Assembly (NCBI RefSeq): GCF_015351025.1
Contig: NZ_JADKRV010000001.1
Span: 1 to 64,000, forward strand
Source: Curtobacterium sp. VKM Ac-1376
GTDB lineage: Bacteria > Actinomycetota > Actinomycetes > Actinomycetales > Microbacteriaceae
DNA length: 64,000 bases
Direction of reading: 5' to 3'
Every line of letters begins with the position of its first letter. Position 1 is the first letter of the stretch. The notes under the pieces were generated by a model. It ran no database searches and was not told where the DNA came from. It saw only the letters and a list, made by a program, of their open reading frames with translations. The translations under genes and the position numbers were made by a program. Positions 34,306 through 43,486 of this stretch are shown here, piece by piece.

Positions 34306-35124
34306 ATGACCAAAACCTCCCGCCGCATCCTCGCCGTCGTGTTGACGGCGGTGTCCCTGATCTGGCTGATCCCGTCCTACCTGCTCGTCGTCAACGCGTT
34401 CACCGCTGGTGCCGACTACTCCGGTACACCGTCCTGGTGGCCGACGTCGTGGTCCCTCTTCGACAACATCGTCATCGCGTTCCAGAACGCGAACGTCGGT
34501 CAGGGCATGCTGAACAGTCTCATCTACTCCGTCGTCGGCGCCGGTGCCGCGGTGTTCATCGCAGCGTTGGCGTCGTTCGCGGTGACGATCATGCCGGTGA
34601 AGCGCCCGACCCTCTGGTTCTGGGTGATCTACATCGGCACGATCCTGCCGCTGCAGGCGTTCCTGTCACCGCTGTTCACCGGGTTCGCGGCTGCGTCGCT
34701 GTTCGACACGCAGTACGGCATGCTGCTCGTGTACATCGCGCTGACGATCCCGTTCGCGTTCTTCGTCGTCCGCGGGCACATGACGGGGCTTCCCGTGGAG
34801 GTCCGCGAAGCGGCCGCCCTGGACGGAGCGGGGTGGGGCCGGATGTTCTTCCAGGTCCACCTCCCCCTGTCGACCAGTGCACTACTCGCCGCGTTCGTCT
34901 TCCAGTTCACCTGGATCTGGAACGACCTGCTCTTCGGCCTGACGCTCTCGTCCAGCCCGAACATCCGCCCGGTGATGGCGACGCTCGCCGACCTCACGGG
35001 CAACTACTCGACCTACGGCCCGCCGGTCGCGCTCGCCGGGGCGCTCGTTGCGTCGCTCCCGACGATCATCGTGTTCTTCGCGTTCCAGCGGTTCTTCGCC
35101 CGGGGACTGAACCCGACCGCCTGA
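34306..35124 (+). CDS. ABC sugar permease, MalG/UgpE type
   Basis: A 272-aa permease that pairs with the preceding one. There are six hydrophobic helices (first: ILAVVLTAVSLIWLIPSYLL). The EAA loop is REAAALDGAGWGRMFFQVHLP. The C-terminus FFAFQRFFARGLNPTA is typical of the family (RG-LT-GAVKG-like ending). A CTGGAG ribosome site precedes the ATG, 14 bp after the previous stop. Confidence 0.92.
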   Translation: MTKTSRRILAVVLTAVSLIWLIPSYLLVVNAFTAGADYSGTPSWWPTSWSLFDNIVIAFQNANVGQGMLNSLIYSVVGAGAAVFIAALASFAVTIMPVKRPTLWFWVIYIGTILPLQAFLSPLFTGFAAASLFDTQYGMLLVYIALTIPFAFFVVRGHMTGLPVEVREAAALDGAGWGRMFFQVHLPLSTSALLAAFVFQFTWIWNDLLFGLTLSSSPNIRPVMATLADLTGNYSTYGPPVALAGALVASLPTIIVFFAFQRFFARGLNPTA

Positions 35125-35204
35125 CCCGCACCGTCCGCTCGACACCCGAACCCGCACCGTCCCGCTCGACACACCTGACCTCCACACCGAAGGGGATCCC
35201 TCCG

Positions 35205-38200
35205 ATGACCGAACCCGCCCTCGTCTCCGCCCAGCCCTGGTCCCACCTGGAAGCCCGTGCCGGCCTCCTCGAGCGCGCCGCCGTCGCCACCGCGACGATC
35301 GGCGGCAGCCGGGTCCGGGTGGTCCCGGAACCGCTGCAGACCGAGCGTGACGGCTCGCCGGTCCAGAGCGTCCGGCTCCTGTTCGACGACGAGCAGGCCG
35401 CGGCGGCCGCGGGTGCGGGTCCGGTGACGCTCGTCGACGACGAGGGGGACCGGGTCGTCAACCGCGCCCCGGCCCCTGACCCCACCTCGATCCGCCTGCT
35501 GGTCCGCAGCGTCGAGGAGCCGACAGCGGTCACGCTCGCCGTGCCGGGCGCCGGCACCGAGACCGTTCCGTTCACGCTGCTGCCCCAGCGCCGGTGGTCG
35601 GTGCACGTCGTGCACCACTCGCACTTCGACTTCGGGTACACGGACCCGCAGACCACCGTGATCTCGTCGCAGCGGTCCTACCTCGACTCCGCCGTCGAGC
35701 TGGCGGCCGCCACACGCGAGTGGCCCGAAGCATCGCGCTTCCGGTGGAACGTCGAGGCGCTCTGGGCTTTCGCGGACTGGGAACGGCACCGCCCCGCCGC
35801 CAAGGTCGAGGAGTTCGTCCGACTCGTGCACGAAGGCTCGATCGGGCTCAGCGCGATGCCGTACAACCTGCACACCGACACGTGTTCGACCGAGGAGCTG
35901 CACGAACTGTTCCGCGAGGCGCGGCGCATCCGCGACCGGTACGGCATCGACTTCACCACGGCGATGCAGACGGACGTCCCGGGACAGGTGGCTGGTCTCC
36001 CGGACGCGCTCCACGAGGTCGGCGTGCGCTACCTCGCCGTCGCCCACAACTGGGCTGGCCGGTCGATGCCGCACCAGAACGGCGCGCTGGACCTGCCGCG
36101 CATGTTCCGCTGGCGCACGCCCGCCGGCAACTCGGTCGTCGTCTGGATGACCGACAGCCCGCACGGGCTCGCCTACATGGAAGGTCCGATGGTCGGGCTC
36201 ACCGAGTCGTACGAGACGGCGGAGACCTACCTGCCCGCCTACCTGACCGCACTCGCCACCCGCGGGTACCCGTTCCCGCCCGGTGTGTTCGGCGCACACG
36301 GCGAACAGGCCGAAGGGCGACCGGGCTACCCGTGGGACGTCCTGCACCTCCGCACACAGGGCTTCATGGGCGACAACGGTCCGGCTCGTCTGCACCTCTC
36401 CGAGCTCGTGCGCCGCTGGAACGACACCTGGACCTCGCCGACACTCCGTGTGTCGACCAACGAGGACTTCTTCGCCGAGGCGGAGGCCCGACACGGCGAC
36501 GAACTCACCACCGTCGAGGGGGACTGGGGCGACTGGTGGGTCGAGGGGGTCGGCTCCGCCGCGGTGCCGCTCGCGCTGACCCGGGAAGCGCAGGCGACGG
36601 TCAGTGACGCCCGGTCCTTCAGCCAAGCGGCAGCCTGGCTCGGGGGACAGGCCGTGCCGACGGAGCAGGCGGATTCGGACGCCGCGTACGACGCCATCTC
36701 GATGTTCAACGAGCACACCTGGGGCGCGAGCAACTCCTGGACGCACGGCGACGAGGGCTACGACTCCGGCGAGCGGCAGTGGCAGTGGAAGGTCGCACAG
36801 GCCCTGACCGCACACCAGCGCGGTCGTGACTTCGAGGAGCACGCCCTGGTCTACCTCGCCGACGCGGTGTCGGCGCCGGCGGACGCCGTCACGTCGATCG
36901 TCGTCGCCAACGCCTCCGGTGCTCCCCGTACCGGCATCGTCCGGTTCCTCCTCAAGGAGTCGTCGGTGCCGCTCGACGCCCACGTCGTCCTGCGCGACGG
37001 GCGGGATGGCCGGGAGCTCGCGGTCGTCGAGGAAGCACAGTCGAACGTCCTGCACCGCGAGTCCGGCCGGTGGGTCAGCACGCAGCTGGTCGACGTGCCG
37101 GCGTTCGGATTCGTCCGCCTCGACGTGTTCCCCGGTCAGAACGCGCCGGAGCCGCCCCGTCAGCACGACGTCCTGGCGACCCCGATGTCCGAGCTGTTCA
37201 CCCTGCAGAACGAGTACCTTCGGGTGGTCGTCGACCCTCGCGCATCGACGATCCAGTCGATCGTCGAGCTGGCGACGGGGCGCGAGATCGTGGAACAGCA
37301 GACGGCAGCGGGCTTCAACGCCTACGTCTACGACGAGTACGGGTCGTCGGGGGCGGGGGTGAACCACCTCTCGAACAAGCTGTGGAGCTCGGACCGCCTC
37401 GAGCTGCTCGCCTCCCGCACCACGGGCGGGCCGGCCGTCCTCGTCGAACGAGTGTCGGACGCCGTCGAGGAGCGGCTGGTGTACCGGTTCGCGGCGGCAG
37501 GCGTCGACGCGGTCACCGTGACCCTGCGCCTCCGGCACGGTGAACCGCGCCTGCGCATCGCGAACCGGCTCGAGAAGCCGGCCACCCGCACGAAGGAGAG
37601 CGCGTTCTTCGCGTTCCCGTTCGCCGCCGACGAGCCCGTGGTCCGCTACGAGGTATCCGGCGGCGTGACCGGCGACGGCCTGCCGCACATCCCGGGGGCA
37701 CCGCAGCACATGCGCGCGATCCGCAACTGGGTCAGCCTGGAGGACCATGGGGACGCCGTCGTGTGGGTCACGAAGGACGCTCCCCTGGTCCACCCCGGAA
37801 CGATCTCGTTGCCCTACGCCCCGTTCCCGGCCAGCACGAGCCCGACACGCTCGGCGACGGTCTACTCGTGGCTCCACAACAACGTTTGGGACACGAACTT
37901 CCCGATCGAGCAGGGCTTCACTGCCACCTTCGAGTACGCCGTCGGGGTCCGGACCGTCCCGGAGCAGTCGGTCGAAGCCGTCGCCCTCAGGACGACCGCC
38001 GACCTCGTCCGGCCGCTCAGCGCGGTACCGGCGTCGGGACGCCAGCCGGGAGCCCCATCGGGGGACCTGCTCACCCTCGACGACGACCGTGTCCGACTCG
38101 TGTCCGTCGTGGCCGGCGGGCACGAACGGGAATCGATCATCCGGTTGCAGTCGGTCACCAGCGAAGCGGTCGAACTGTCCCTGCACGCCGCGGTCGACTT

Positions 38201-38327
38201 CTCGTCCGCGGAACGCACCACCTACCTGGGCGATCCGGCGCGGGGGATGGTCGATCTGGACGGCGGCACCCTGCGCCTCGGGCTGGCTCCCTACGAGGCC
38301 GTCGCGGTGCGCGTGACCCGGCGGTGA
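35205..38327 (+). CDS. alpha-mannosidase, glycoside hydrolase family 38
   Basis: A 1040-aa GH38 enzyme. The zinc-binding His and Asp lie in HHSHFDFGY (H140, D142); the catalytic nucleophile is probably D257 in AMQTDVPGQV; further conserved segments are FGAHGEQAEGRPGYPWD and EHTWGASNSWTHG. The C-terminal half has the beta-sandwich character of the family. With no signal peptide, it acts in the cytoplasm on mannosides brought in by the importer just upstream, releasing mannose for the ROK kinase and the isomerase. A weak ribosome site (AAGGGG) precedes the ATG. It is the last gene of the operon, 80 bp after the permease. Confidence 0.93.
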   Translation: MTEPALVSAQPWSHLEARAGLLERAAVATATIGGSRVRVVPEPLQTERDGSPVQSVRLLFDDEQAAAAAGAGPVTLVDDEGDRVVNRAPAPDPTSIRLLVRSVEEPTAVTLAVPGAGTETVPFTLLPQRRWSVHVVHHSHFDFGYTDPQTTVISSQRSYLDSAVELAAATREWPEASRFRWNVEALWAFADWERHRPAAKVEEFVRLVHEGSIGLSAMPYNLHTDTCSTEELHELFREARRIRDRYGIDFTTAMQTDVPGQVAGLPDALHEVGVRYLAVAHNWAGRSMPHQNGALDLPRMFRWRTPAGNSVVVWMTDSPHGLAYMEGPMVGLTESYETAETYLPAYLTALATRGYPFPPGVFGAHGEQAEGRPGYPWDVLHLRTQGFMGDNGPARLHLSELVRRWNDTWTSPTLRVSTNEDFFAEAEARHGDELTTVEGDWGDWWVEGVGSAAVPLALTREAQATVSDARSFSQAAAWLGGQAVPTEQADSDAAYDAISMFNEHTWGASNSWTHGDEGYDSGERQWQWKVAQALTAHQRGRDFEEHALVYLADAVSAPADAVTSIVVANASGAPRTGIVRFLLKESSVPLDAHVVLRDGRDGRELAVVEEAQSNVLHRESGRWVSTQLVDVPAFGFVRLDVFPGQNAPEPPRQHDVLATPMSELFTLQNEYLRVVVDPRASTIQSIVELATGREIVEQQTAAGFNAYVYDEYGSSGAGVNHLSNKLWSSDRLELLASRTTGGPAVLVERVSDAVEERLVYRFAAAGVDAVTVTLRLRHGEPRLRIANRLEKPATRTKESAFFAFPFAADEPVVRYEVSGGVTGDGLPHIPGAPQHMRAIRNWVSLEDHGDAVVWVTKDAPLVHPGTISLPYAPFPASTSPTRSATVYSWLHNNVWDTNFPIEQGFTATFEYAVGVRTVPEQSVEAVALRTTADLVRPLSAVPASGRQPGAPSGDLLTLDDDRVRLVSVVAGGHERESIIRLQSVTSEAVELSLHAAVDFSSAERTTYLGDPARGMVDLDGGTLRLGLAPYEAVAVRVTRR

Positions 38328-38452
38328 GGCCCTCGGCGTGAGCATGCGGAGAACCGCACATCCTGGCTGCATGCATTCCCCTCGAATCCACACGGTGCTG
38401 TGATGGCGGAAGCCGTGACGCAGGGAGCCGCGGAGAGAGCAGGGGATCGATC

Positions 38453-39802
38453 GTGTACCGAGCACTCGTCACCGTGGTGGCCGCCGCGGCGCTCGTCTTC
38501 GGAGGTGCAGCGCCGGCGACGGCGCACGCCTCCTCGTCGGTGCCGGGAGCACCGACATCCGTCCGGGTCACCGCGGACTCCGACGGAGCCATCCTGACCT
38601 GGCGGAGCCCGAAGCGCGGCGCGAAGGTCGCCGGCTGGAAGGTCTCCATGGCCGCCGTCGCGAACCGACACGACCGTCAGGTCGACCGGCTCCACGCTCG
38701 TGCACGCTCCGATCGCTTCGACGAGCTCACGCCCGCGGCGACCTACCGGTTCTCGGTGCGCGCCGTCGGCAAGCGGGGGACCGGGCGGACGATCACCCTG
38801 CGGTACACCACGCCCCCCGCCCCCGCGCCCGAGACCACGCAGTCGCTGTTCGCGCTCGACGGTTCCGGTGACGTCGTCCGCTTCTCGACGGCGGGCACGG
38901 ACGAGGCCACCACGGTCGCGACCGACGGCGACGGGTTCACGGCCAACGGCGACGGTGACGTCTTCACCCCCTCTGTGGACCGCACCGCGATCGTGCTGCA
39001 CCCGGCCGACGGCGGAGCGGCCGAGACCATCGCGACCGGCCTGCACCTGACCGCGGACCTGCGCTCCGACGCCGAGGGCAACCTGTACTGGCTCGACTCC
39101 GTGTCCGGGGCGGTGCAGAAGCTGTCCGTGCGCGGCGGCGCGGTCGCCACCGTGGTCACCTTCGCACCGTCCGAGAGCTCCGCGACGCGCACGCTCTGGG
39201 CGGTCGGCCGCGACGGGACGGTCTCGACGTACTCGAGCACGAACCGTGGTGGCTCGGTGTACACGGCCAGCCCGGCGGGCACCGTGACCAAGCGCACGGT
39301 CATCGCACCGAACGGCAGCGGGCTCGGGTACCTGAACGGCCTGCTCGCCGACGGCCGGGGCACGCTCTACGTCAGCTACCAGGCGTTCGGCGGATCCGGG
39401 TACTCCGGCTGGTACGCGATCGCCGCGAAGTCGACGACGATCACGCTGTTCGAGCCCCGCACCGCCTACCAGTACGCCGCGGTGAACTCGACCCACTTCT
39501 CGCAACTGCAGTCAGCGGAGTGGTGCCCGGCGGCCAGCGAGGGGAGCCCGGCCGGCTGCCACGTCGACCAGACCCTGACGCACCTGGTCACCCGCGATGC
39601 CGCGGGGACGCTCACCGAGCACACGATGAGCGGCGCGACCGCGAACGGCCGCGGTGCATTCGTGGGTGCCGCGGACGAAGCCGGCGACGTGTTCGTCGTC
39701 ATCGACGGCGGTCCGACGCCCGGGCTGTGGCGAGTGGGTGCCGACGGCGGCGCCGCCGAGCAGCTCTCGTCGGCGCAGTACTCGCGGCTCCTGGTGTCCT
39801 GA
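38453..39802 (+). CDS. secreted fibronectin type III / beta-propeller-like protein
   Basis: A 449-aa exported protein from a GTG start with AGGGGAT upstream. The signal peptide is residues 1-27 (VTVVAAAALVFGGAAPATAHA). Residues about 30-120 form a fibronectin type III domain (PGAPTSVRVTADSDGAILTW to YRFSVRAVG). The rest is built of short repeats with DGxG and SxxGxV patterns (LRSDAEGNLYWLDSVSGAV, LADGRGTLYVSY, FVGAADEAGDVFVV), suggesting an NHL-like propeller. No anchor is seen, so it is probably released or loosely wall-bound. Two cysteines (about 361 and 371) may pair. Function unknown; carbohydrate or surface binding is a guess. Confidence 0.72.
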   Translation: MYRALVTVVAAAALVFGGAAPATAHASSSVPGAPTSVRVTADSDGAILTWRSPKRGAKVAGWKVSMAAVANRHDRQVDRLHARARSDRFDELTPAATYRFSVRAVGKRGTGRTITLRYTTPPAPAPETTQSLFALDGSGDVVRFSTAGTDEATTVATDGDGFTANGDGDVFTPSVDRTAIVLHPADGGAAETIATGLHLTADLRSDAEGNLYWLDSVSGAVQKLSVRGGAVATVVTFAPSESSATRTLWAVGRDGTVSTYSSTNRGGSVYTASPAGTVTKRTVIAPNGSGLGYLNGLLADGRGTLYVSYQAFGGSGYSGWYAIAAKSTTITLFEPRTAYQYAAVNSTHFSQLQSAEWCPAASEGSPAGCHVDQTLTHLVTRDAAGTLTEHTMSGATANGRGAFVGAADEAGDVFVVIDGGPTPGLWRVGADGGAAEQLSSAQYSRLLVS

Positions 39803-39820
39803 GCCGCGGCACGAGCAGGG

Positions 39821-39852
39821 CGGGGCGGGACGCAACGGTGCGTCCCGCCCCG
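39821..39852. terminator. bidirectional hairpin terminator
   Basis: Perfect 14-bp stem (CGGGGCGGGACGCA and complement) with an ACGG loop, between the converging FN3-protein and epimerase genes. Confidence 0.8.
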
Positions 39853-39855
39853 TCC

Positions 39856-40785
39856 TCACGCGGTCAGGCCGGCGACCGTCCTCCGACACACCTCGTCCCA
39901 CGGGGTGGGCTCGAGGCCGAAACGGGAACGGGTCTCGGTGTCGTCGACCACGTAGGGGGCCGTCCACTGGTACCCCAGGTCGGCGAGTTCGCGCAGCATC
40001 GGTGACACGAGCCCGAGGGCACGCACCGCTCCGACGCCCAGGCGACGCACCCGCACCGGGGACTTGCCGGCGGCCGCGAGCACCTCGGTCACCGCCTGCT
40101 GCTGGGTGCGCGGTGCGTTGCTCGGCACCATCCACGTCCGGCCGTGCGCCGAGTCGTCCTCCGCCGTCGTGACCAGGGTGCGTGCGACGTCGAGCACGTC
40201 GGTGAACGTGTGCGGCAGGTCGGTCCGGCCGATCATCGTCACGGGCTTCCCGCGCAGGGCCGCCGGCAGCACCCGGGTGACGTGCCCGTTGGCGCCGATG
40301 CCCGGGCCGACGTAGTCCGACCCGCGGACCTCCACCGAGCGGATCCGACCGGCTTGGTGCGCCGCGAGGGCATCAGCCCAGAGCCGGGCACGGAGCACGC
40401 CCTTGTGGTCGGTCGCGGCGTCGGGCAGGCCCGGGTGCATCGGGCCGGTGACCGGGCCGTACGGGTACAGGTTGCCGGTGATCGCGTACACCGCACCGGT
40501 CCGTTCGGCCGCGGTGAGCAGCGAGGCGGCCAGCGGTGGCCACGCCCGCTCCCACTCCGGGTAGGTGCCGGGGTTCGCGCAGTTGTAGAGGACCGCGGCG
40601 CCGTCGGCTGCACGGGTGAGCGCGTCGGCGTCGGAGGCGTCGAGGGCGACGTGACCAACAGCCTCCAGGCCGGTGTCGCGACCCGAGCGGGTGGCCACCG
40701 TGACCCGCTCGCCGCGCTCCGCGAGCAGGGCGGCGACGTGGCGGCCCACCGGGCCGGCGCCGATCACGAGGTGGTGCTGCGACAT
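39856..40785 (-). CDS. NAD-dependent epimerase/dehydratase family protein
   Basis: A 309-aa Rossmann protein with N-terminal VIGAGPVGRHVAALLAERG, a variant of the GxxGxxG nucleotide-binding loop. Later segments are typical of the extended SDR/epimerase group: NCANPGTYPEWERAWPPLA, YAITGNLYPYGPVTGPM (holding the probable catalytic Tyr), and TFTDVLDVARTLV. Substrate unknown; nucleotide-sugar or general oxidoreductase roles are both possible. The ATG at 40785 has an AGCAGGA site. It is divergent from the GT2 polysaccharide operon with a 170-bp gap. Confidence 0.8.
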   Translation of the reverse strand: MSQHHLVIGAGPVGRHVAALLAERGERVTVATRSGRDTGLEAVGHVALDASDADALTRAADGAAVLYNCANPGTYPEWERAWPPLAASLLTAAERTGAVYAITGNLYPYGPVTGPMHPGLPDAATDHKGVLRARLWADALAAHQAGRIRSVEVRGSDYVGPGIGANGHVTRVLPAALRGKPVTMIGRTDLPHTFTDVLDVARTLVTTAEDDSAHGRTWMVPSNAPRTQQQAVTEVLAAAGKSPVRVRRLGVGAVRALGLVSPMLRELADLGYQWTAPYVVDDTETRSRFGLEPTPWDEVCRRTVAGLTA

Positions 40786-40917
40786 GGGTCCTGCTTCCGT
40801 CGGTCCGGGCCGGGCGACCACCGGTCCCCCGGCAGCAGCATGCCCTGCCGTCGGCGGGAACGCGAGCGCGCCGTCCCGTGCGGTCCCGTCCGTCCCCAGA
40901 TCGGGGCAGGGGACTGA

Positions 40918-40936
40918 CAGGAGGCCCGTGGCTGGG
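40918..40936 (+). repeat. orphan half of the GGGAGGCCCGTGGC hairpin
   Basis: CAGGAGGCCCGTGGCTGG matches one arm of the recurring hairpin family but has no partner arm nearby. It lies 20 bp before the GT2 start, between divergent genes, so it is not a terminator here. Confidence 0.5.
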
Positions 40937-40955
40937 GTAGACAGGTCACTACGCC

Positions 40956-43079
40956 GTGGTCGCGACCAACGACCGGAGCGGCGCCCCGTACAGCGGATCA
41001 GGAGGAACGCTTGCGACGCAGCACGTCCGGCGACGCCGCGGACCGGGACTCCCGGTGACCGCGCTCGACGTCAGCCGACAGGACCGCCGCCGCCTGACCA
41101 CCGGGACCGCCCGCCGACGGCTCGTCACGGTCCGGACGGTGGCGCTCCTCGCGTCCCTCGCCGGCATCGACTACATCGTCTGGCGCTGGGCAGCCTCGGT
41201 GAACTGGCACTCGTGGTGGATCGCCGTGCCCTTGATCCTGGCCGAGACGTACAGCGTCATCGACTCGCTGCTCTTCGCCATGGGCGCGTGGCGCCTGCGG
41301 GAACGCGGCGAACCACCGGCGAAGCCGTCCGCCGACGTGACCGTGGACGTGTTCATCACGACCTACAACGAGCCGGTCGACCTCGTCGAACGCACCGCCC
41401 GCGCGGCCAAGGCGATCACCCACCCGCACACGACGTGGATCCTCGACGACGGCAACCGCCCCGAGATGCGCGCGGCGGCCGACGCGCTCGGCATCGGGGT
41501 GATCACCCGCGGTGCCGACTGGGTCGACCGGCCCCGGCACGCCAAGGCGGGCAACCTCAACAACGCCCTGCTCGCGACCCAGGGCGAGTTCCTGCTCATC
41601 CTCGACGCCGACCAGGTGCCGGACCCGGCGATCCTGGACCGCACGCTCGGCTACTTCAAGGACCCGCAGATGGCGCTCGTGCAGACGCCGCAGTGGTTCG
41701 AGAACGTGCCGGACGACGACCCCCTCGGCAGCCAGGCGCCGCTGTTCTACGGCCCCATCCAGCAGTCGAAGGACGGCTGGAACGCCGCGTTCTTCTGCGG
41801 GTCGAACGCGATCCTGCGCCGCGAGGCTCTCATGCAGCTCGGGATCTCCCGCTACGTCGCCGAGGTCGAGGCGTCCGTGCAGCGCACCATCGCCACCTCG
41901 CGCACACTCCTCGCCCGCTCCCGCGAGACCGAGAGCGATGCGCGCATCCTCGGAGCCCTCGACGAGGCCGAGGCCGTCGTCGACCGCGCCCGCGACCAGG
42001 TCCGCGCGGGCGAGCCGCTCGGCGACGTCACCTACGCGTTCCAGCGCGGGATCGATGCCATCGCGTTCCGGTTCGCCGCCGCCGACCTCGAGTCGGTGCG
42101 GAACGACCTGCAGGAGCTCGCGGCGATGTCCACCGACGCCAACACCTTCGCCGGCCTCGACGACGCCGCGCTCGACGTGCTCGGGCGCCGCGACGCCTCG
42201 CCGGTCGCGGCCATCGAGTCGATCGCGGTCCTCGCCCGCGCACTCGACGTGAACCGCGACGACGAGGCCCAGCCGATCATGCCGCTGGCCACCATCTCGG
42301 TGACCGAGGACATGGCCACGGCGATGCGCCTGCACGGCCTCGGCTGGAAGTCCGCGTACCACGACGAGATCCTGGCGACGGGTCTGGCACCGGAGGACCT
42401 GCCGACGATGCTCGTGCAGCGCCTCCGCTGGGCGCAGGGCACCATGCAGGTGTTCTTCCGCGAGAACCCCCTGGTGCAGAAGGGCCTGTCGTGGGGGCAG
42501 CGGCTCATGTACTTCTCGACGATGTGGAGCTACCTGTCCGGGTTCGCCGCGATCGTCTACATCGCCGCACCCGTGCTCTGCCTGTCGTTCGGGGTGGTCC
42601 CCGTGCAGGCCTACAGCGTCGACTTCTTCGCCCGGCTCATCCCGTTCCTGGTGTTCAACCAGCTGCTGTTCTGGGTGGTGGCCGCCGGCAGACCGACCTG
42701 GCGCGGGCAGCAGTACTCGCTCGCCCTGTTCCCGGTCTGGATCGAGGCGGTGACCAGCGCCTTCGAGAACGTCTTCCGGGGCAAGCCGCTCGGCTTCCGC
42801 GTCACCCCGAAGGTGCGCGACCAGACCGAGCAGAAGCCGCGTTGGGACCTCGTGAAGCCGCAGCTCTACGCGATGGGCGCCCTGGTCGCCGCCCTGGTCA
42901 TGATCGGCATCCGCTACCTGACCGGCCAGGCCGAGGGGATCGCGCCGCTCGTGAACACCGCGTGGGTCATCTTCGACCTGTTCATCTTCAGCATCGTGAT
43001 CCGGGCCGTACGGTACCGCGGCCCGGCCACCCCGGCCCAGTCCGATCACGAGTCGAGCACGGCCGGAGGACCCCTGTGA
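40956..43079 (+). CDS. cellulose-synthase-like GT2 glycosyltransferase with long insertion
   Basis: A 707-aa membrane processive glycosyltransferase. Two N-terminal helices (about 60-80 and 86-110) precede the GT2 domain: DDG at 164-166, DAD at 217-219, TED at 450-452 and QRLRW at 488-492, the full D,D,D,QxxRW set of cellulose and hyaluronan synthases. Several C-terminal helices follow (from about 515). Between the CGSNAILRRE strand (about 281-290) and TED lies an insertion of about 150 residues, charged and helical; BcsA has far less there. No PilZ domain follows, so control by cyclic-di-GMP is not evident. The start is a GTG. It probably makes and exports a beta-linked polysaccharide. The next gene overlaps it by 4 bp. 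Confidence 0.88.
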   Translation: MVATNDRSGAPYSGSGGTLATQHVRRRRGPGLPVTALDVSRQDRRRLTTGTARRRLVTVRTVALLASLAGIDYIVWRWAASVNWHSWWIAVPLILAETYSVIDSLLFAMGAWRLRERGEPPAKPSADVTVDVFITTYNEPVDLVERTARAAKAITHPHTTWILDDGNRPEMRAAADALGIGVITRGADWVDRPRHAKAGNLNNALLATQGEFLLILDADQVPDPAILDRTLGYFKDPQMALVQTPQWFENVPDDDPLGSQAPLFYGPIQQSKDGWNAAFFCGSNAILRREALMQLGISRYVAEVEASVQRTIATSRTLLARSRETESDARILGALDEAEAVVDRARDQVRAGEPLGDVTYAFQRGIDAIAFRFAAADLESVRNDLQELAAMSTDANTFAGLDDAALDVLGRRDASPVAAIESIAVLARALDVNRDDEAQPIMPLATISVTEDMATAMRLHGLGWKSAYHDEILATGLAPEDLPTMLVQRLRWAQGTMQVFFRENPLVQKGLSWGQRLMYFSTMWSYLSGFAAIVYIAAPVLCLSFGVVPVQAYSVDFFARLIPFLVFNQLLFWVVAAGRPTWRGQQYSLALFPVWIEAVTSAFENVFRGKPLGFRVTPKVRDQTEQKPRWDLVKPQLYAMGALVAALVMIGIRYLTGQAEGIAPLVNTAWVIFDLFIFSIVIRAVRYRGPATPAQSDHESSTAGGPL

Positions 43080-43486
43080 GCACCGAGACCACGTTCGAGG
43101 TCGCCGCGACGCCCGACTCCCTCGACGAGGTGCAGGACCGCTTCGCTGCGTGGTGGGACAGCCTCGGCATCGACGACGTGCGGCTCCGCTTCGCGCTGGA
43201 GACCGCGCTCGCCGAGGTGGCCGCGAACATCGTCGAGCACACCGTCCGCGCCGACCGGGGGACCGGCCGTCGCTACAGCGTGCACCTCGACGCCACCGAG
43301 CAGGCCCTGACGGCGGTGCTCACCGACAACGGCATGCCCGCCGACATCGACCTGAGTGCGGTGACCATGGCCGACGTGGAACAGGAGAGCGGGCGCGGCC
43401 TCGCACTCGCCATCGCCGCGCTCGATCGGCTCGAGCACCTGCACGAGTCCGGCCACAACGTCTGGATCCTTGCGTGCGACCGGTGA
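43076..43486 (+). CDS. SpoIIAB/RsbW-like ATP-binding protein
   Basis: A 136-aa GHKL ATPase-fold protein of the anti-sigma-factor kinase type. The N box is ETALAEVAANIVEHT (about residues 42-56), the G1 box DNGMPAD, and the G2 region ESGRGLALAIAAL. Such proteins hold sigma factors and phosphorylate STAS antagonists. No sigma or STAS gene is adjacent. The gene instead overlaps the GT2 gene (GTGA) and, by one base, the following fusion gene (TGATG), with GGAGGA as ribosome site, so it is made together with the polysaccharide enzymes. It may regulate the synthase or report to a distant partner. Confidence 0.85.
   Translation: MSTETTFEVAATPDSLDEVQDRFAAWWDSLGIDDVRLRFALETALAEVAANIVEHTVRADRGTGRRYSVHLDATEQALTAVLTDNGMPADIDLSAVTMADVEQESGRGLALAIAALDRLEHLHESGHNVWILACDR

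Noticed and set aside
35013..38465. A 1150-aa open frame antisense to the GH38 gene
   Set aside because: Chance open frame opposite a real high-GC gene; composition is Arg/Asp/Val-rich without motifs, while the sense strand has the GH38 catalytic residues.
43150..43485. Upstream extension of the OpgC-fusion frame
   Set aside because: It would overlap the ATPase gene and place the signal peptide internally; the ATG at 43486 directly precedes the signal peptide.
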